Origin: an uncultured Methanobrevibacter sp.
GTDB taxonomy: Archaea > Methanobacteriota > Methanobacteria > Methanobacteriales > Methanobacteriaceae
Direction: 5' to 3'
DNA: 64,000 bases
NCBI RefSeq assembly: GCF_902801725.1
Contig: NZ_CADCJB010000012.1
Coordinates: forward strand, 1 to 64,000
Shown here: piece after piece, positions 55,294 through 64,000 of the stretch
Position numbering within the stretch: position 1 is the stretch's first letter
Layout of the letters: the number at the start of each line of letters is the position of its first letter
Made by a program: the position numbers and the translations under genes
Notes under the pieces: model-generated
What the model was told of the DNA's origin: nothing
Databases searched by the model: none
What the model saw: only the letters and a program-made list of their open reading frames with translations

Positions 55294-56967
55294 ATGACAT
55301 CAGTAATAGCGGATTTTGTAGAAAGAGTTGACTTCAACTCTTATGAAGATTTTTATAAAAACTTTAAGCTCAAATATGAAGAGGATTACAACTTCGGATT
55401 TGATGTAGTGGACAAATATGCCGAAATTGACCCTGAAAAGACAGCTTTAATTTGGGTTAACGATTATGGAGAGGAACATGTATTCACATTCAAGGACATG
55501 AAGGAATATTCCAACAGGGCGGCAAATCTATTCAAAAGCTTAGGAATCAAAAAGGGCGACTGCGTAATGCTAACCCTCAAAAACAGATATGAATTCTGGT
55601 TCTGCATGATTGCACTGCACAAAATCGGAGCAATACCAATCCCTGGAACACACATGCTAAAGCTTCATGACCTTACCTTTAGACTAAAAGATGCTAATGT
55701 GAAAATGGTAGTGTCAGTTGACAGTGATTCACTATTTCCTGATTATGAAGAAGCTATTGAATCATTAGGAATTGACATACCAAAATTGGCTATTGAAACC
55801 GACAGGGAAGGTTGGATAAACTTTAACAAAGCCATAAAAAATGAAAGCACCACATTCGAAAGGCCGACAGGCGATGAAAAGACATACGCAGAAGAGATTT
55901 CACTGATTTATTTCACATCAGGAACAAGTGGCCTTCCAAAAATGGTTTCACACAAGCACACTTACTCCCTTGGCCATATCCCTACCGCAAAATACTGGCA
56001 CAATGTTGTAGAGGACGGAATTCACCATACCTCCGCGGACACAGGTTGGGGAAAAGCAGTATGGGGAAACCTTTACGGTCAATGGATTGCCGGAACAGGA
56101 GTATTTATCTATGATTACGAAAGATTTAACGGACTCAAACTGCTTGAAAAAATCATTGAATACAAGGTAGACACCTTCTGTGCCCCTCCAACAATTTACA
56201 GATTTATCATTAAGGAAAACATCGAAGGATATGACCTGTCAAACCTCAAGTATGTTACAACTGCAGGTGAGCCATTGCCTCCAGAAGTATCCAACAAGTT
56301 TTATGAACTGTCAGGATTGAGAATCAAGGAAGGATTCGGACAGACAGAAACCACATTATCAATCGGAACATTCATCTGGCTAGATGCAAAAATCGCATCC
56401 ATCGGTAAACCTTCTCCATTGTTTGACTTGAGATTATTGGATGAAAACCACAACAGAGTTGAAATTGGTGATGAAGGAGAACTCTGTTTCAAGTTAGAAG
56501 ATGGACCTAACCCGGGATTATTCAAAGACTATGTGAATGATGAAGAAAAATACAAAAAACAGATCCATGACGGATATTACCATTGCGGAGATACTGCATG
56601 GGTGGATGAAGACGGATATGTCCACTTTGTCGGAAGAAACGACGACATAATCAAATCTTCAGGATACCGTATTGGACCGTACGAAGTAGAAAGCGCAGTA
56701 TTATCACATGAAGCTGTTTCAAACTGCGCAATTACAGCTTATCCTGATGAAGTGAGAGGCCAAATCGTAAAGGCAACTATCATATTGCAGCCTGGCTTCG
56801 AAGCATCAGATGAACTTACAAAAGACATTCAAAATCATGTTAAAAGAGTTACAGCTCCTTATAAATACCCAAGAATGGTTGAATACGTAGATGAAATTCC
56901 GGAAACCATCAGTGGTAAAACAAGGAGAGTTGAAATAAGAGAAAATGATCAAAAAAAAGTTAATTAG
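55294..56967 (+). CDS. AMP-forming acyl-CoA ligase
   Basis: 557 residues, ANL superfamily. ATP-binding loop YFTSGTSGLPKMVSH (from about residue 205), TAGEPLPPEVSNKFYE, GFGQTETT, then YHCGDTAWVDEDGYVHFVGR with NDDIIKSSGYRIGP, and the catalytic Lys region SGKTRR near the C terminus. It resembles medium/branched-chain acyl-CoA synthetases. Placed eight bases before vorC, it could activate isobutyrate, 2-methylbutyrate or isovalerate, the acids from which VOR makes 2-oxo acids. GGAG precedes the start. Confidence 0.85.
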   Translation: MTSVIADFVERVDFNSYEDFYKNFKLKYEEDYNFGFDVVDKYAEIDPEKTALIWVNDYGEEHVFTFKDMKEYSNRAANLFKSLGIKKGDCVMLTLKNRYEFWFCMIALHKIGAIPIPGTHMLKLHDLTFRLKDANVKMVVSVDSDSLFPDYEEAIESLGIDIPKLAIETDREGWINFNKAIKNESTTFERPTGDEKTYAEEISLIYFTSGTSGLPKMVSHKHTYSLGHIPTAKYWHNVVEDGIHHTSADTGWGKAVWGNLYGQWIAGTGVFIYDYERFNGLKLLEKIIEYKVDTFCAPPTIYRFIIKENIEGYDLSNLKYVTTAGEPLPPEVSNKFYELSGLRIKEGFGQTETTLSIGTFIWLDAKIASIGKPSPLFDLRLLDENHNRVEIGDEGELCFKLEDGPNPGLFKDYVNDEEKYKKQIHDGYYHCGDTAWVDEDGYVHFVGRNDDIIKSSGYRIGPYEVESAVLSHEAVSNCAITAYPDEVRGQIVKATIILQPGFEASDELTKDIQNHVKRVTAPYKYPRMVEYVDEIPETISGKTRRVEIRENDQKKVN

Positions 56968-56975
56968 ATGATATA

Positions 56976-57251
56976 ATGACAGAAGAGATATCTTATCCAG
57001 TTATTAATAAGGAGATTTGCAAAGGCTGTATGAGATGTATAGTCGGATGTCCTCAAAATGCAATATTACTTTCAAACGACATGAACAACGCAGGATATCA
57101 ATTTGCATATTATAGTGGAAACGGATGTACAGGATGCAAGGACTGTTACTTTACATGTCCAGAGCCATTGGCTTTAGAAGTGCATCAATACAAAAAGATT
57201 GTTGACGATTCCGTTGCAAAAATGATTAAAGCAAAAGCAGGGGGAAACTAA
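56976..57251 (+). CDS. vorC: 2-oxoisovalerate:ferredoxin oxidoreductase, ferredoxin-like subunit
   Basis: 91 residues with two 4Fe-4S motifs: CKGCMRCIVGCP and CTGCKDCYFTCP. First of three subunits in the order vorC-vorB-vorA known from Methanothermobacter. It relays electrons from external ferredoxin to the thiamine site. The vorB start follows its stop without a gap. Confidence 0.8.
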   Translation: MTEEISYPVINKEICKGCMRCIVGCPQNAILLSNDMNNAGYQFAYYSGNGCTGCKDCYFTCPEPLALEVHQYKKIVDDSVAKMIKAKAGGN

Positions 57252-58367
57252 ATGACCAATAATATGATAAAAGGAAATACAGCAGTTGTCATTGGCGCAA
57301 TGTATGCCGGCTGCGACTGTTTCTTCGGATACCCAATTACTCCTGCAAGTGAAATCCTTCACGAAGCATCAAAATACTTCCCTATGGTTGGAAGAAACTT
57401 CATTCAGGCGGAAAGTGAGGAGGCATCAATCAATATGGTCTACGGCGCATCAGGTGCAGGACATAGGGTTATGACATCATCATCAGGACCGGGAATAAGC
57501 CTAATGCAGGAAGGATTTACATTCCTTGCAGGTGCAGAATTGCCTGCAGTCATCGTGGACATCATGAGAGCAGGACCTGGACTTGGAAACATCGGTCCGG
57601 AACAGGGAGATTACAATCAGGTAGTTAAAGGAGGAGGTCACGGTAACTATAAAAACATAGTTCTTGCTCCAAACAGCGTTCAGGAAATGTGCGACTTGAC
57701 CATGAAAGCATTCGAGCTTGCAGACAAATGGAGAAATCCAGTAGTCGTTTTGGCGGATGGGACCCTTGGCCAAATGGCCGAACCGTTAATATTTCCAGAA
57801 GAAGCTGTCGAACCTAAAAACGACAAGCCTTGGGCAGTGAAAGGAAACAAGGAAACCATGGAAAACCTCATAACTTCCATTTTCAACGATTTCAATGATC
57901 TTGAGGACTTCAACTTCAAACTCCAGGAAAAGTATGCTGAAATTGAAGCAGAAGAAGTTCTCTACGAAGAGTATCAGGTTGAAGATGCCGAAATTGTTTT
58001 GGTGTCATACGGTATCAGCAGCAGAATTGCAAGGTCTGCAGTGGACAAAAGCCGTGAAAACGGATTGAAAGTCGGACTTTTAAGACCTATCACATTATCA
58101 CCTTTCCCTGTCGATAAGGTAAAAGAGCTTTCCGATAAAGGCGTCAGCTTCATCTCAGTGGAAATGAGTAACGGCCAACTGCTTGAAGACGTTCAATTTG
58201 CAGCCCTAAGAAAAGAGGACACCCATCTTGTAAACAGAATGGGTGGTAACCTGATTGAACTTAAACATGTGCTTGCTAAGATTTATGAAATAGCTGGCTT
58301 TGAAGATGAAAACTTGAACACTTCTAAAAGAAGTGAGGAAAAGGCAAGTCCTAATATAATTGACTAG
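57252..58367 (+). CDS. vorB: 2-oxoisovalerate:ferredoxin oxidoreductase, VorB (pyrimidine-binding/alpha-like) subunit
   Basis: 371 residues. [28 protein letters not shown], then [27 protein letters not shown] and [15 protein letters not shown], are the alpha-type core (domains I and II) of 2-oxoacid:ferredoxin oxidoreductases. [14 protein letters not shown] lies in the C-terminal domain. In vivo the enzyme probably carboxylates branched acyl-CoA. The stop lies eight bases into the earliest possible vorA frame, but the chosen vorA start is 13 bases past it. Confidence 0.85.
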   Translation: MTNNMIKGNTAVVIGAMYAGCDCFFGYPITPASEILHEASKYFPMVGRNFIQAESEEASINMVYGASGAGHRVMTSSSGPGISLMQEGFTFLAGAELPAVIVDIMRAGPGLGNIGPEQGDYNQVVKGGGHGNYKNIVLAPNSVQEMCDLTMKAFELADKWRNPVVVLADGTLGQMAEPLIFPEEAVEPKNDKPWAVKGNKETMENLITSIFNDFNDLEDFNFKLQEKYAEIEAEEVLYEEYQVEDAEIVLVSYGISSRIARSAVDKSRENGLKVGLLRPITLSPFPVDKVKELSDKGVSFISVEMSNGQLLEDVQFAALRKEDTHLVNRMGGNLIELKHVLAKIYEIAGFEDENLNTSKRSEEKASPNIID

Positions 58368-58380
58368 AGGATGTGGAAAA

Positions 58381-59820
58381 ATGAGTGATAATGAAAATAA
58401 AGATTATGAAGTGCAGATACGTAGAAATCCACAATCTCTTTTGGAAGAATATACCAGAAAAGGAACAAACATCCAATCAACTCACTACTGTGCCGGTTGC
58501 GGACACGGAATCCTTCACAAATTGATTGCGGAATGTATGGATGAGCTTGGAATACAGGAAAGATGCGTTATGATTTCCCCAGTGGGATGTTCAGTATATG
58601 CATACTTCTACTTCAACTGCGGAAACTTCCAGACTGCACACGGAAGGGCACCTGCAGTAGCTACAGGTATTTCAAGAGCAGAAGACAATGCGATTGTCAT
58701 GAGTTATCAGGGAGACGGAGATTTGGCTTCCATAGGATTAAATGAAACATTGCAGGCTGCAAACCGTGGAGAAAAAATTGCAGTATTTTTCGTGAACAAC
58801 ACAGTTTACGGAATGACAGGCGGACAAATGGCTCCGACAACTTTAATCGGTGAAAAGACAGTTACATGTCAGACCGGAAGGGATCCTGACTATGCAGGAC
58901 ACCCTACACATATGTGCGAACTCATCAACACATTGAAGGCACCAGTGTTCATTGAAAGAGTATCCCTTGCAAATCCATTGAAAATCAGACTTGCAAAATA
59001 TGCAATCAAACAGGCATTGACCGTTCAGAGGGATGGAAAAGGATATTCCTTTGTCGAAGTGCTTTCACCTTGTCCTACCAACCTTAAACAGGATGTGGCA
59101 AGCGCTCAAAAATTCATTGAAGAACAGATGGAAAAAGAATTCCCTGTTAAAAACTTCAGAAATGAAATGTATACAAAAGAGCCTGTTCAAAGACCTGCCA
59201 GTGACTTTTCAACAGAATCATTAGATAAGATTTTCCAGGTCAACAGAAATGAAGGTTCAAGCTATGTCGATGAGGACATTGAACCTGTAAACATCAAGAT
59301 ATCCGGATTTGGAGGTCAGGGAGTTTTAAGTGCAGGTTTGACAATAGCTCAGGCAGCATGTGCCGAAGGAAGACACGTTTCATGGTATCCTAGTTACGGA
59401 CCGGAACAGAGAGGAGGAAAATCCAACTGTTCTGTTGTGATTTCAAATGAAACAATCGGAACCCCAGTGGTTGATGACATTGACATTCTCATTGCATTGA
59501 ACAAGCCTTCCCTTGAGCAGTTCTCACAGGACGTAAAAGATGGCGGAGTGATTCTCTACGATGCAAAAATCGGAGATTTTAAAACAGACAAAGACATTAA
59601 GGTTATTGCAATGCCTTGTGTAGATATTGCAGAGGAACATGGAAATGCAAAAACTGCAAACACTGCACTTTTAGGAGCTTTGACTGAATTGGGTGACGTT
59701 ATAAAACAGGAATCCTATGAAAATGCAATCCGCAAAATGTTTGCATCAAAACCGAAGGTTATTGACATAAACCTTGAAGTTCTAAAAGCTGGAGCTGAAT
59801 GGATTAAAAACAATTCTTAG
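58381..59820 (+). CDS. vorA: 2-oxoisovalerate:ferredoxin oxidoreductase, fused beta-gamma subunit VorA
   Basis: 479 residues from ATG 58381, the length of Methanothermobacter VorA. The first 280 or so residues are the thiamine-diphosphate subunit ([27 protein letters not shown] with GDG, and [12 protein letters not shown]). From about residue 305, [20 protein letters not shown] and [16 protein letters not shown] are the gamma subunit, a separate protein in most related enzymes. An ATG-less earlier frame from 58360 would overlap vorB; GAGGATG before 58381 favours my start. Confidence 0.88.
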   Translation: MSDNENKDYEVQIRRNPQSLLEEYTRKGTNIQSTHYCAGCGHGILHKLIAECMDELGIQERCVMISPVGCSVYAYFYFNCGNFQTAHGRAPAVATGISRAEDNAIVMSYQGDGDLASIGLNETLQAANRGEKIAVFFVNNTVYGMTGGQMAPTTLIGEKTVTCQTGRDPDYAGHPTHMCELINTLKAPVFIERVSLANPLKIRLAKYAIKQALTVQRDGKGYSFVEVLSPCPTNLKQDVASAQKFIEEQMEKEFPVKNFRNEMYTKEPVQRPASDFSTESLDKIFQVNRNEGSSYVDEDIEPVNIKISGFGGQGVLSAGLTIAQAACAEGRHVSWYPSYGPEQRGGKSNCSVVISNETIGTPVVDDIDILIALNKPSLEQFSQDVKDGGVILYDAKIGDFKTDKDIKVIAMPCVDIAEEHGNAKTANTALLGALTELGDVIKQESYENAIRKMFASKPKVIDINLEVLKAGAEWIKNNS

Positions 59821-59829
59821 TGTGATTTG

Positions 59830-61140
59830 ATGACTTATAAAGAAAATGCTGAAAATTATATAGAGAAATATGGTTTAGGTATAGGGGACAAGATCAAAGT
59901 CAACAAGGAAGACATCTCCTATACTGGTATTTTGCTTGATAGGCCGGAAGATGCTGATGACGGGTATCTTGTAATTAAATTATCAAGCGGATATAACATT
60001 GGAGTAGCTATTGAAAATACTACCGCAGAACTTATCGAAAAAGGGGAAAAGCCTAAAATCGGATTTGGAGAGACTGAAATTCCCCATGATGAATCCAAAC
60101 AGAACATTTCAATCGTTTCAACAGGCGGTACTGTATCCTCCGTTATAGACTACAGGACAGGAGCTGTACATCCTGCATTTACAGCATCAGATTTGGTAAA
60201 GGCCAATCCAGAATTGTTGGACTATGCAAACTATAATGTCAAAGCATTATATAATATTTTAAGTGAGGACATGAAGCCTGAATATTGGGTAAAGGCTGCA
60301 GAAGAAATAGCCAACGACATAAGCAGCGGAGCTGACGGTGTTGTAATAGCCCACGGTACAGATACAATGCACTATACATCAGCAGCATTAAGCTTCATGC
60401 TCAAGACACCTGTTCCAATTATCATTACCGGAGCCCAGAGAAGTTCAGACAGACCTTCAAGCGATGCCAACATCAACCTGATTGATTCAGTAATCGGTGC
60501 AAAATCAGACATTGCCGAAGTCTGTGTCTGCATGCATGGAAGCCTTAATGACAAATACACCTACCTTCACAAGGGTACCAAGGTCAGGAAAATGCACACT
60601 TCAAGAAGGGACACTTTCAGAAGCATAAACGCTCAGCCAATAGCTAAAATCGAAAACAGAAAGGTCAAAATCAACCCTGATTACAGCTATACCAGACGTG
60701 GCGAAAACGAACTGGAATTGAATACAGCCATTGAAGAGAAAGTTGGCTTCATCAAAAGTTTCCCAGGAATATCTTCCGATTTCATTGAATATCACATTGA
60801 CAAAGGATATAAAGGTCTCGTAATTGAAGGAACCGGACTGGGACATGTTCCAAATGACCTTATCGACTCATTTAAAAGAGCCCAGGATGAAAATATCCCA
60901 GTAATAATGACTTCACAATGCATTTATGGAAGAGTAAATATGAACGTTTACTCCACAGGGCGTAACATATTGGATGCAGGAGTTATTTCAGGAATTGACA
61001 TGACTCCTGAGACCACTTATGTCAAGTTATGTTGGGCATTAGGTCAAAGTGACGATTATGCGAAAGTAAAAGAGATTATGCAAACAAATGTTGCAGGCGA
61101 ATTTGGAGAAAAATCCACAATCAGGGACTTCTTAAACTAG
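59830..61140 (+). CDS. gatD: Glutamyl-tRNA(Gln) amidotransferase subunit D
   Basis: 436 residues, asparaginase-like glutaminase of the archaeal Gat[11 protein letters not shown] holds the first catalytic Thr, [10 protein letters not shown] the second Thr-Asp pair, and [14 protein letters not shown] follows. It frees ammonia from Gln, which GatE uses to amidate Glu-tRNA(Gln). An N-terminal AIMP-like/SH3-like 80 residues precede. Start ATG 59830; the TTG directly before is ignored. Confidence 0.97.
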   Translation: MTYKENAENYIEKYGLGIGDKIKVNKEDISYTGILLDRPEDADDGYLVIKLSSGYNIGVAIENTTAELIEKGEKPKIGFGETEIPHDESKQNISIVSTGGTVSSVIDYRTGAVHPAFTASDLVKANPELLDYANYNVKALYNILSEDMKPEYWVKAAEEIANDISSGADGVVIAHGTDTMHYTSAALSFMLKTPVPIIITGAQRSSDRPSSDANINLIDSVIGAKSDIAEVCVCMHGSLNDKYTYLHKGTKVRKMHTSRRDTFRSINAQPIAKIENRKVKINPDYSYTRRGENELELNTAIEEKVGFIKSFPGISSDFIEYHIDKGYKGLVIEGTGLGHVPNDLIDSFKRAQDENIPVIMTSQCIYGRVNMNVYSTGRNILDAGVISGIDMTPETTYVKLCWALGQSDDYAKVKEIMQTNVAGEFGEKSTIRDFLN

Positions 61141-61148
61141 GTGGTATG

Positions 61149-63014
61149 ATGGATTACGAAAAATTAGGATTGAAAATGGGACTTGAAATTCACCAACAGC
61201 TAAATAGCGAACATAAGTTATTCTGTCCATGTAAAACAGAGCTTGTTGATGATGAATTTGATGAACTGGTTCAAAGAAAATTAAGGCCAACACAATCTGA
61301 GCTTGGAGAAATCGACAGGGCTGCCCTACAGGAATCTTTAAGAGGATTGAATTTCAAATATGAAAACTTTGCCAAACATACCTGTTTAGTTGAAAACGAT
61401 GATGAACCACCCCACAGCCTTAATGATGAGGCTTTGGACATTTGTATTACAATCGCATGTCTTATGAACATGAACATCGTAGATGAATTCCATACCATGC
61501 GTAAACAGGTTATTGACGGAAGTAACACAGGAGGTTTCCAGAGAACAGGTATGGTTGCAACCGACGGATACCTTGACACCCCATACGGAAGAGTTGTTAT
61601 CGAAAGCCTTGGTCTTGAGGAGGACGCTGCAAGAAGAGTTGAAACCAAAGACGGATTTACCGAGTTCAGACTGGACAGACTTGGAATTCCATTGGCTGAA
61701 ATTACAACAGACCCTTCAATGCATCATCCAGATCAGGTAAGGGAAGTTGCATATATGCTCGGTCAGATATTGAGAAGTACCAATGTCAAAAGAGGTCTTG
61801 GAACAATCAGACAGGATTTGAACATTTCCATTGCCGAAGGTGCACGTGTGGAAATCAAGGGTGTTCAGGACCTTGATTTGATGGCTGAAATTGTAAATCG
61901 TGAAGTCACCAGGCAATTGGCTTTAATTGACATCAAAAAGGAACTCACCGCCAGAAATGCTGAAGTTTTAGAAGAAATCCATGATTTGGATGAAGTGCTT
62001 GAAGACACCGAATCAAAAATATTGAAATCCGCTGAAACAATCAAGGCAGTTGTCCTCAAAGGTTATGACGGTTTGATTGGTCGTGAAGTACAGCCTGGAA
62101 GAAGATTCGGTACTGAAATTGCAAGCTATGCCAAAAAACGTGGCGTTGCAGGAATTTTCCACTCAGACGAATTGCCTGCTTACGGAATCAGCCAGGAAGA
62201 GGTTGATAAGGTAGCTGACTTCCTGAACATCGGTGATGAAGACGCATTCATCATTGTAGCCCACGACGAAGACATTGCAGTATCCGCTCTTGAAGAAGTT
62301 AAAAGAAGAGCACAATTAGGTCTTGAAGGCGTTGTTGAAGAAACAAGAAAAGCTCTTGATGACGGCAACACAGAATACATGAGACCCCTTCCGACTGCAA
62401 ATAGGATGTATCTTGAAACAGACATTCCATTGTTTAAAATCACACCTGACAGAATTGAACCTATTGCAAACAACCTGCCTGAATTGCCTGACGTAAAACA
62501 GGCCAGAATCATTGAAGAGTACAAGTTAAGCGAAGACCTGGCAACACAGCTTGTAAAAAGGCAGGAAGCAGACATGTTTGAAGCCATCCTGGCTGACGTT
62601 GATGTTGATGCAACACCTGTTGCTTCACTTCTGGCATATGATTTAAGGGAAATCAAAAGAGAAGGCCATGACATTGACGTGCTTACCGCCGATCACTTCA
62701 AGGGAATCTTCACTTTACTTGCCGATGGCAAAATAGCCAAGGACAGTGTAAGAAAGCTTGCAGTCGAAACCATCAAGACACCTGATGCAGACATTGCCGA
62801 AATCGCCGAGAAAAACAATCTTGTCATGATGAGCGATGAGGATGTTCAAAAAATCATTGCAGAAATTGTAGCCAACAACGAAGGAATGGTTAAGGAACGT
62901 CAGATGGGCGCTATGGGTCCATTAATGGGAATGTGCATGAAACAGCTTAAGGGAAAAGCTGACGGCGGACTTGTAAATAAGATAGTTCGTGAAGAAATTC
63001 AAAAATTAATTTAA
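61149..63014 (+). CDS. gatE: Glutamyl-tRNA(Gln) amidotransferase subunit E
   Basis: 621 residues, the archaeal tRNA-dependent amidotransferase with GatB-like cradle. [23 protein letters not shown] at the N terminus, then the [13 protein letters not shown] and [11 protein letters not shown] core, a GAD-type insert (~290-400), and a YqeY-like helical tail that binds tRNA. AGGTGG at 61139-61144 suits ATG 61149; ATG 61146 is too close. Six bases or so after gatD, so both subunits are made together. Confidence 0.97.
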   Translation: MDYEKLGLKMGLEIHQQLNSEHKLFCPCKTELVDDEFDELVQRKLRPTQSELGEIDRAALQESLRGLNFKYENFAKHTCLVENDDEPPHSLNDEALDICITIACLMNMNIVDEFHTMRKQVIDGSNTGGFQRTGMVATDGYLDTPYGRVVIESLGLEEDAARRVETKDGFTEFRLDRLGIPLAEITTDPSMHHPDQVREVAYMLGQILRSTNVKRGLGTIRQDLNISIAEGARVEIKGVQDLDLMAEIVNREVTRQLALIDIKKELTARNAEVLEEIHDLDEVLEDTESKILKSAETIKAVVLKGYDGLIGREVQPGRRFGTEIASYAKKRGVAGIFHSDELPAYGISQEEVDKVADFLNIGDEDAFIIVAHDEDIAVSALEEVKRRAQLGLEGVVEETRKALDDGNTEYMRPLPTANRMYLETDIPLFKITPDRIEPIANNLPELPDVKQARIIEEYKLSEDLATQLVKRQEADMFEAILADVDVDATPVASLLAYDLREIKREGHDIDVLTADHFKGIFTLLADGKIAKDSVRKLAVETIKTPDADIAEIAEKNNLVMMSDEDVQKIIAEIVANNEGMVKERQMGAMGPLMGMCMKQLKGKADGGLVNKIVREEIQKLI

Positions 63015-63050
63015 GGAAACTCAAACGAGTTTCCAAAAAACTCTTTTTAA
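63015..63050 (+). terminator. Hairpin terminator after gatE
   Basis: Stem GGAAACTC/GAGTTTCC with loop AAAC (63015-63034), starting right after the stop codon, then A run and CTCTTTTTAA. Confidence 0.65.
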
Positions 63051-63107
63051 TGACTTAAAAAATAGAAAAAAGCGCAGTTAAATCATATTAACCGCAGTAT
63101 GTTTAAA

Positions 63108-64000
63108 TTATCTTTTTCTATAGATTCCAACGGAACTCAAAAGCATCACTACAACCGCCAGCAAGAAAACAGGATTACCTGCAGCCGGCATGGATTTATC
63201 CTTTGCATGAACCGTTTTGACATTATCATCTGCATAATCTGAAGTATGGTTTTTGCCAAGAATCAAAACTTTAGTGGAAGCATTTCCGTAATCTGATGCT
63301 GTTACATTAGCCAAACCGCTTTTATCACCTCTCAAATAAGCAGAAGCCTTTCCGTTGGTCCAATTGAGAGTGATTGATTTTTTGCCGTTGAAACTTCCAA
63401 TATCGCTTGACAATGTAACCCTCGGCCCTGAGAAAAACATGCGTGCATTAGAGGAATGGTCTCCTCCGGATGAATCCGTATATACATCAACAGTGACTTT
63501 CGAATATTCTCCCTTTTTGATGACTTTCGGGTTTGCCTTAACGCGCATCACAAGCCATGGATCATATCTAATGATCCCTTTGTTGTTTTTGAATTTGGCG
63601 CTGGACGGTCTTGAATTGCTTCCCCACCAATTATATCTCGCATCAACTATGCCTGCAGTTGAATTGTCCAAATTGCCAAACATAGTATCCAGAAACGCTC
63701 CAAGTGAAATGCTCATATTCCTCAGTTCCTCTTCAGTGCAGTTTTCAAACATTTCCTGTGACTTCAAAAGCAGGTAAGCCAATTCTTCAGAGGACATGTC
63801 CGGGTCGTAATCATATGATTCAAGGATGAACCTTCTGGTGCTGTCCTTTACGACATTGTATTTCATATTGACTGCACGATTATAATGTATTTTAGCAGGT
63901 CTTACAACTGCAAAACCTGTTTCAACACCGCTTCCCTCTAAATTATTGCCTATTACAGTCAAATTGCCGTTGATTTTAAAGCTGGTATTGTTCATCTTGG
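63108..64000 (-). CDS. Adhesin-like protein, C-terminal part (runs off the right edge)
   Basis: About 297 codons of the 3' end of a larger gene on the minus strand; the frame is still open at 64000. The beta-helix end (NNLEGSGVETGFAVVRPAKIH) and WWGSNSRPSSAKF, common at the close of such helices, are followed by an Ig-like domain (YSKVTVDVYTDSSGGDHS…KKSITLNWTNGKASAYLRGD). The tail is MPAAGNP, a hydrophobic helix (VFLLAVVVMLLSSVGIY) and RKR, the layout of a sortase substrate, unlike the other adhesins here. Its start lies outside the window. Confidence 0.8.
   Translation of the reverse strand, partial: KMNNTSFKINGNLTVIGNNLEGSGVETGFAVVRPAKIHYNRAVNMKYNVVKDSTRRFILESYDYDPDMSSEELAYLLLKSQEMFENCTEEELRNMSISLGAFLDTMFGNLDNSTAGIVDARYNWWGSNSRPSSAKFKNNKGIIRYDPWLVMRVKANPKVIKKGEYSKVTVDVYTDSSGGDHSSNARMFFSGPRVTLSSDIGSFNGKKSITLNWTNGKASAYLRGDKSGLANVTASDYGNASTKVLILGKNHTSDYADDNVKTVHAKDKSMPAAGNPVFLLAVVVMLLSSVGIYRKR

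Noticed and set aside
56976-59820. Calling the oxidoreductase KorDABC (2-oxoglutarate)
   Set aside because: Three genes in the order ferredoxin-like, alpha-like, fused beta-gamma, and the 479-residue fusion length, match VOR rather than the four-gene KOR.
62180-62674. A 164-codon minus-strand ORF inside gatE
   Set aside because: Antisense shadow of a highly conserved gene; Ser-rich product with no family motif.

Overview
The window reads as the chromosome of a low-GC methanogenic archaeon of the Methanobacteriales, most likely a gut or rumen Methanobrevibacter. The grounds are a complete energy-converting hydrogenase A (Eha) operon with methanogenesis-type companions, archaeal GatDE, ribosomal protein L15e, an FmdE-family gene, and many large secreted adhesin-like proteins (ALPs) built from right-handed beta-helix and Ig-like repeats. 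The species is not determined here.

Layout. 1-8 kb: 5' part of an ALP (apparently with an AUU start), a DHA2-type MFS exporter, a second ALP, a YhgE/Pip-type membrane protein with a heptad-repeat stalk, an acyltransferase-like membrane protein and a small anchored Ig-like protein. 8-10 kb: a leftward cluster of rpl15e, a COG1325-type RNA-binding protein and an AlkD-like DNA glycosylase; a possible 20-residue leader ORF precedes rpl15e. 10-16 kb: a DUF3795-like Cys-rich protein, an ExbB/DUF2149/membrane-protein triad, and a BtuCD-fold metal-type ABC importer with an FmdE-family gene at its end. 16-34 kb: an ALP island (five ALPs) that also holds two compact operons unusual for an archaeon, LytTR/DUF3021/two 2TM proteins and a tocopherol-cyclase-like protein with a phytol/dolichol-kinase-like protein, followed by a second MFS exporter. 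35-38 kb: a transposase-type HTH protein, a broken zinc-ribbon gene, a surface cysteine-peptidase-like protein and an amidohydrolase. 38.8-53 kb: the Eha operon ehaA-ehaR on the minus strand, continuing into an Ftr paralogue, a PfkB kinase, another polyferredoxin and a CBS protein. 53-63 kb: a CPBP protease, a small Cys-tailed protein, a rightward cluster of XRE-cupin regulator, acyl-CoA ligase and vorCBA, then gatD and gatE. The right edge holds the 3' end of another ALP with an MPAAGNP-TM-RKR tail.

How the genes fit together. Eha uses the ion gradient to reduce ferredoxin with H2. VorCBA needs reduced ferredoxin to carboxylate branched-chain acyl-CoA, and the adjacent acyl-CoA ligase can supply that substrate from volatile fatty acids. 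This is an anabolic route to branched-chain amino acids, probably under the XRE-cupin regulator. ALPs, the surface peptidase, YhgE and the MFS exporters form the cell-surface interface. No tRNA, rRNA, CRISPR array or complete insertion sequence was recognised.
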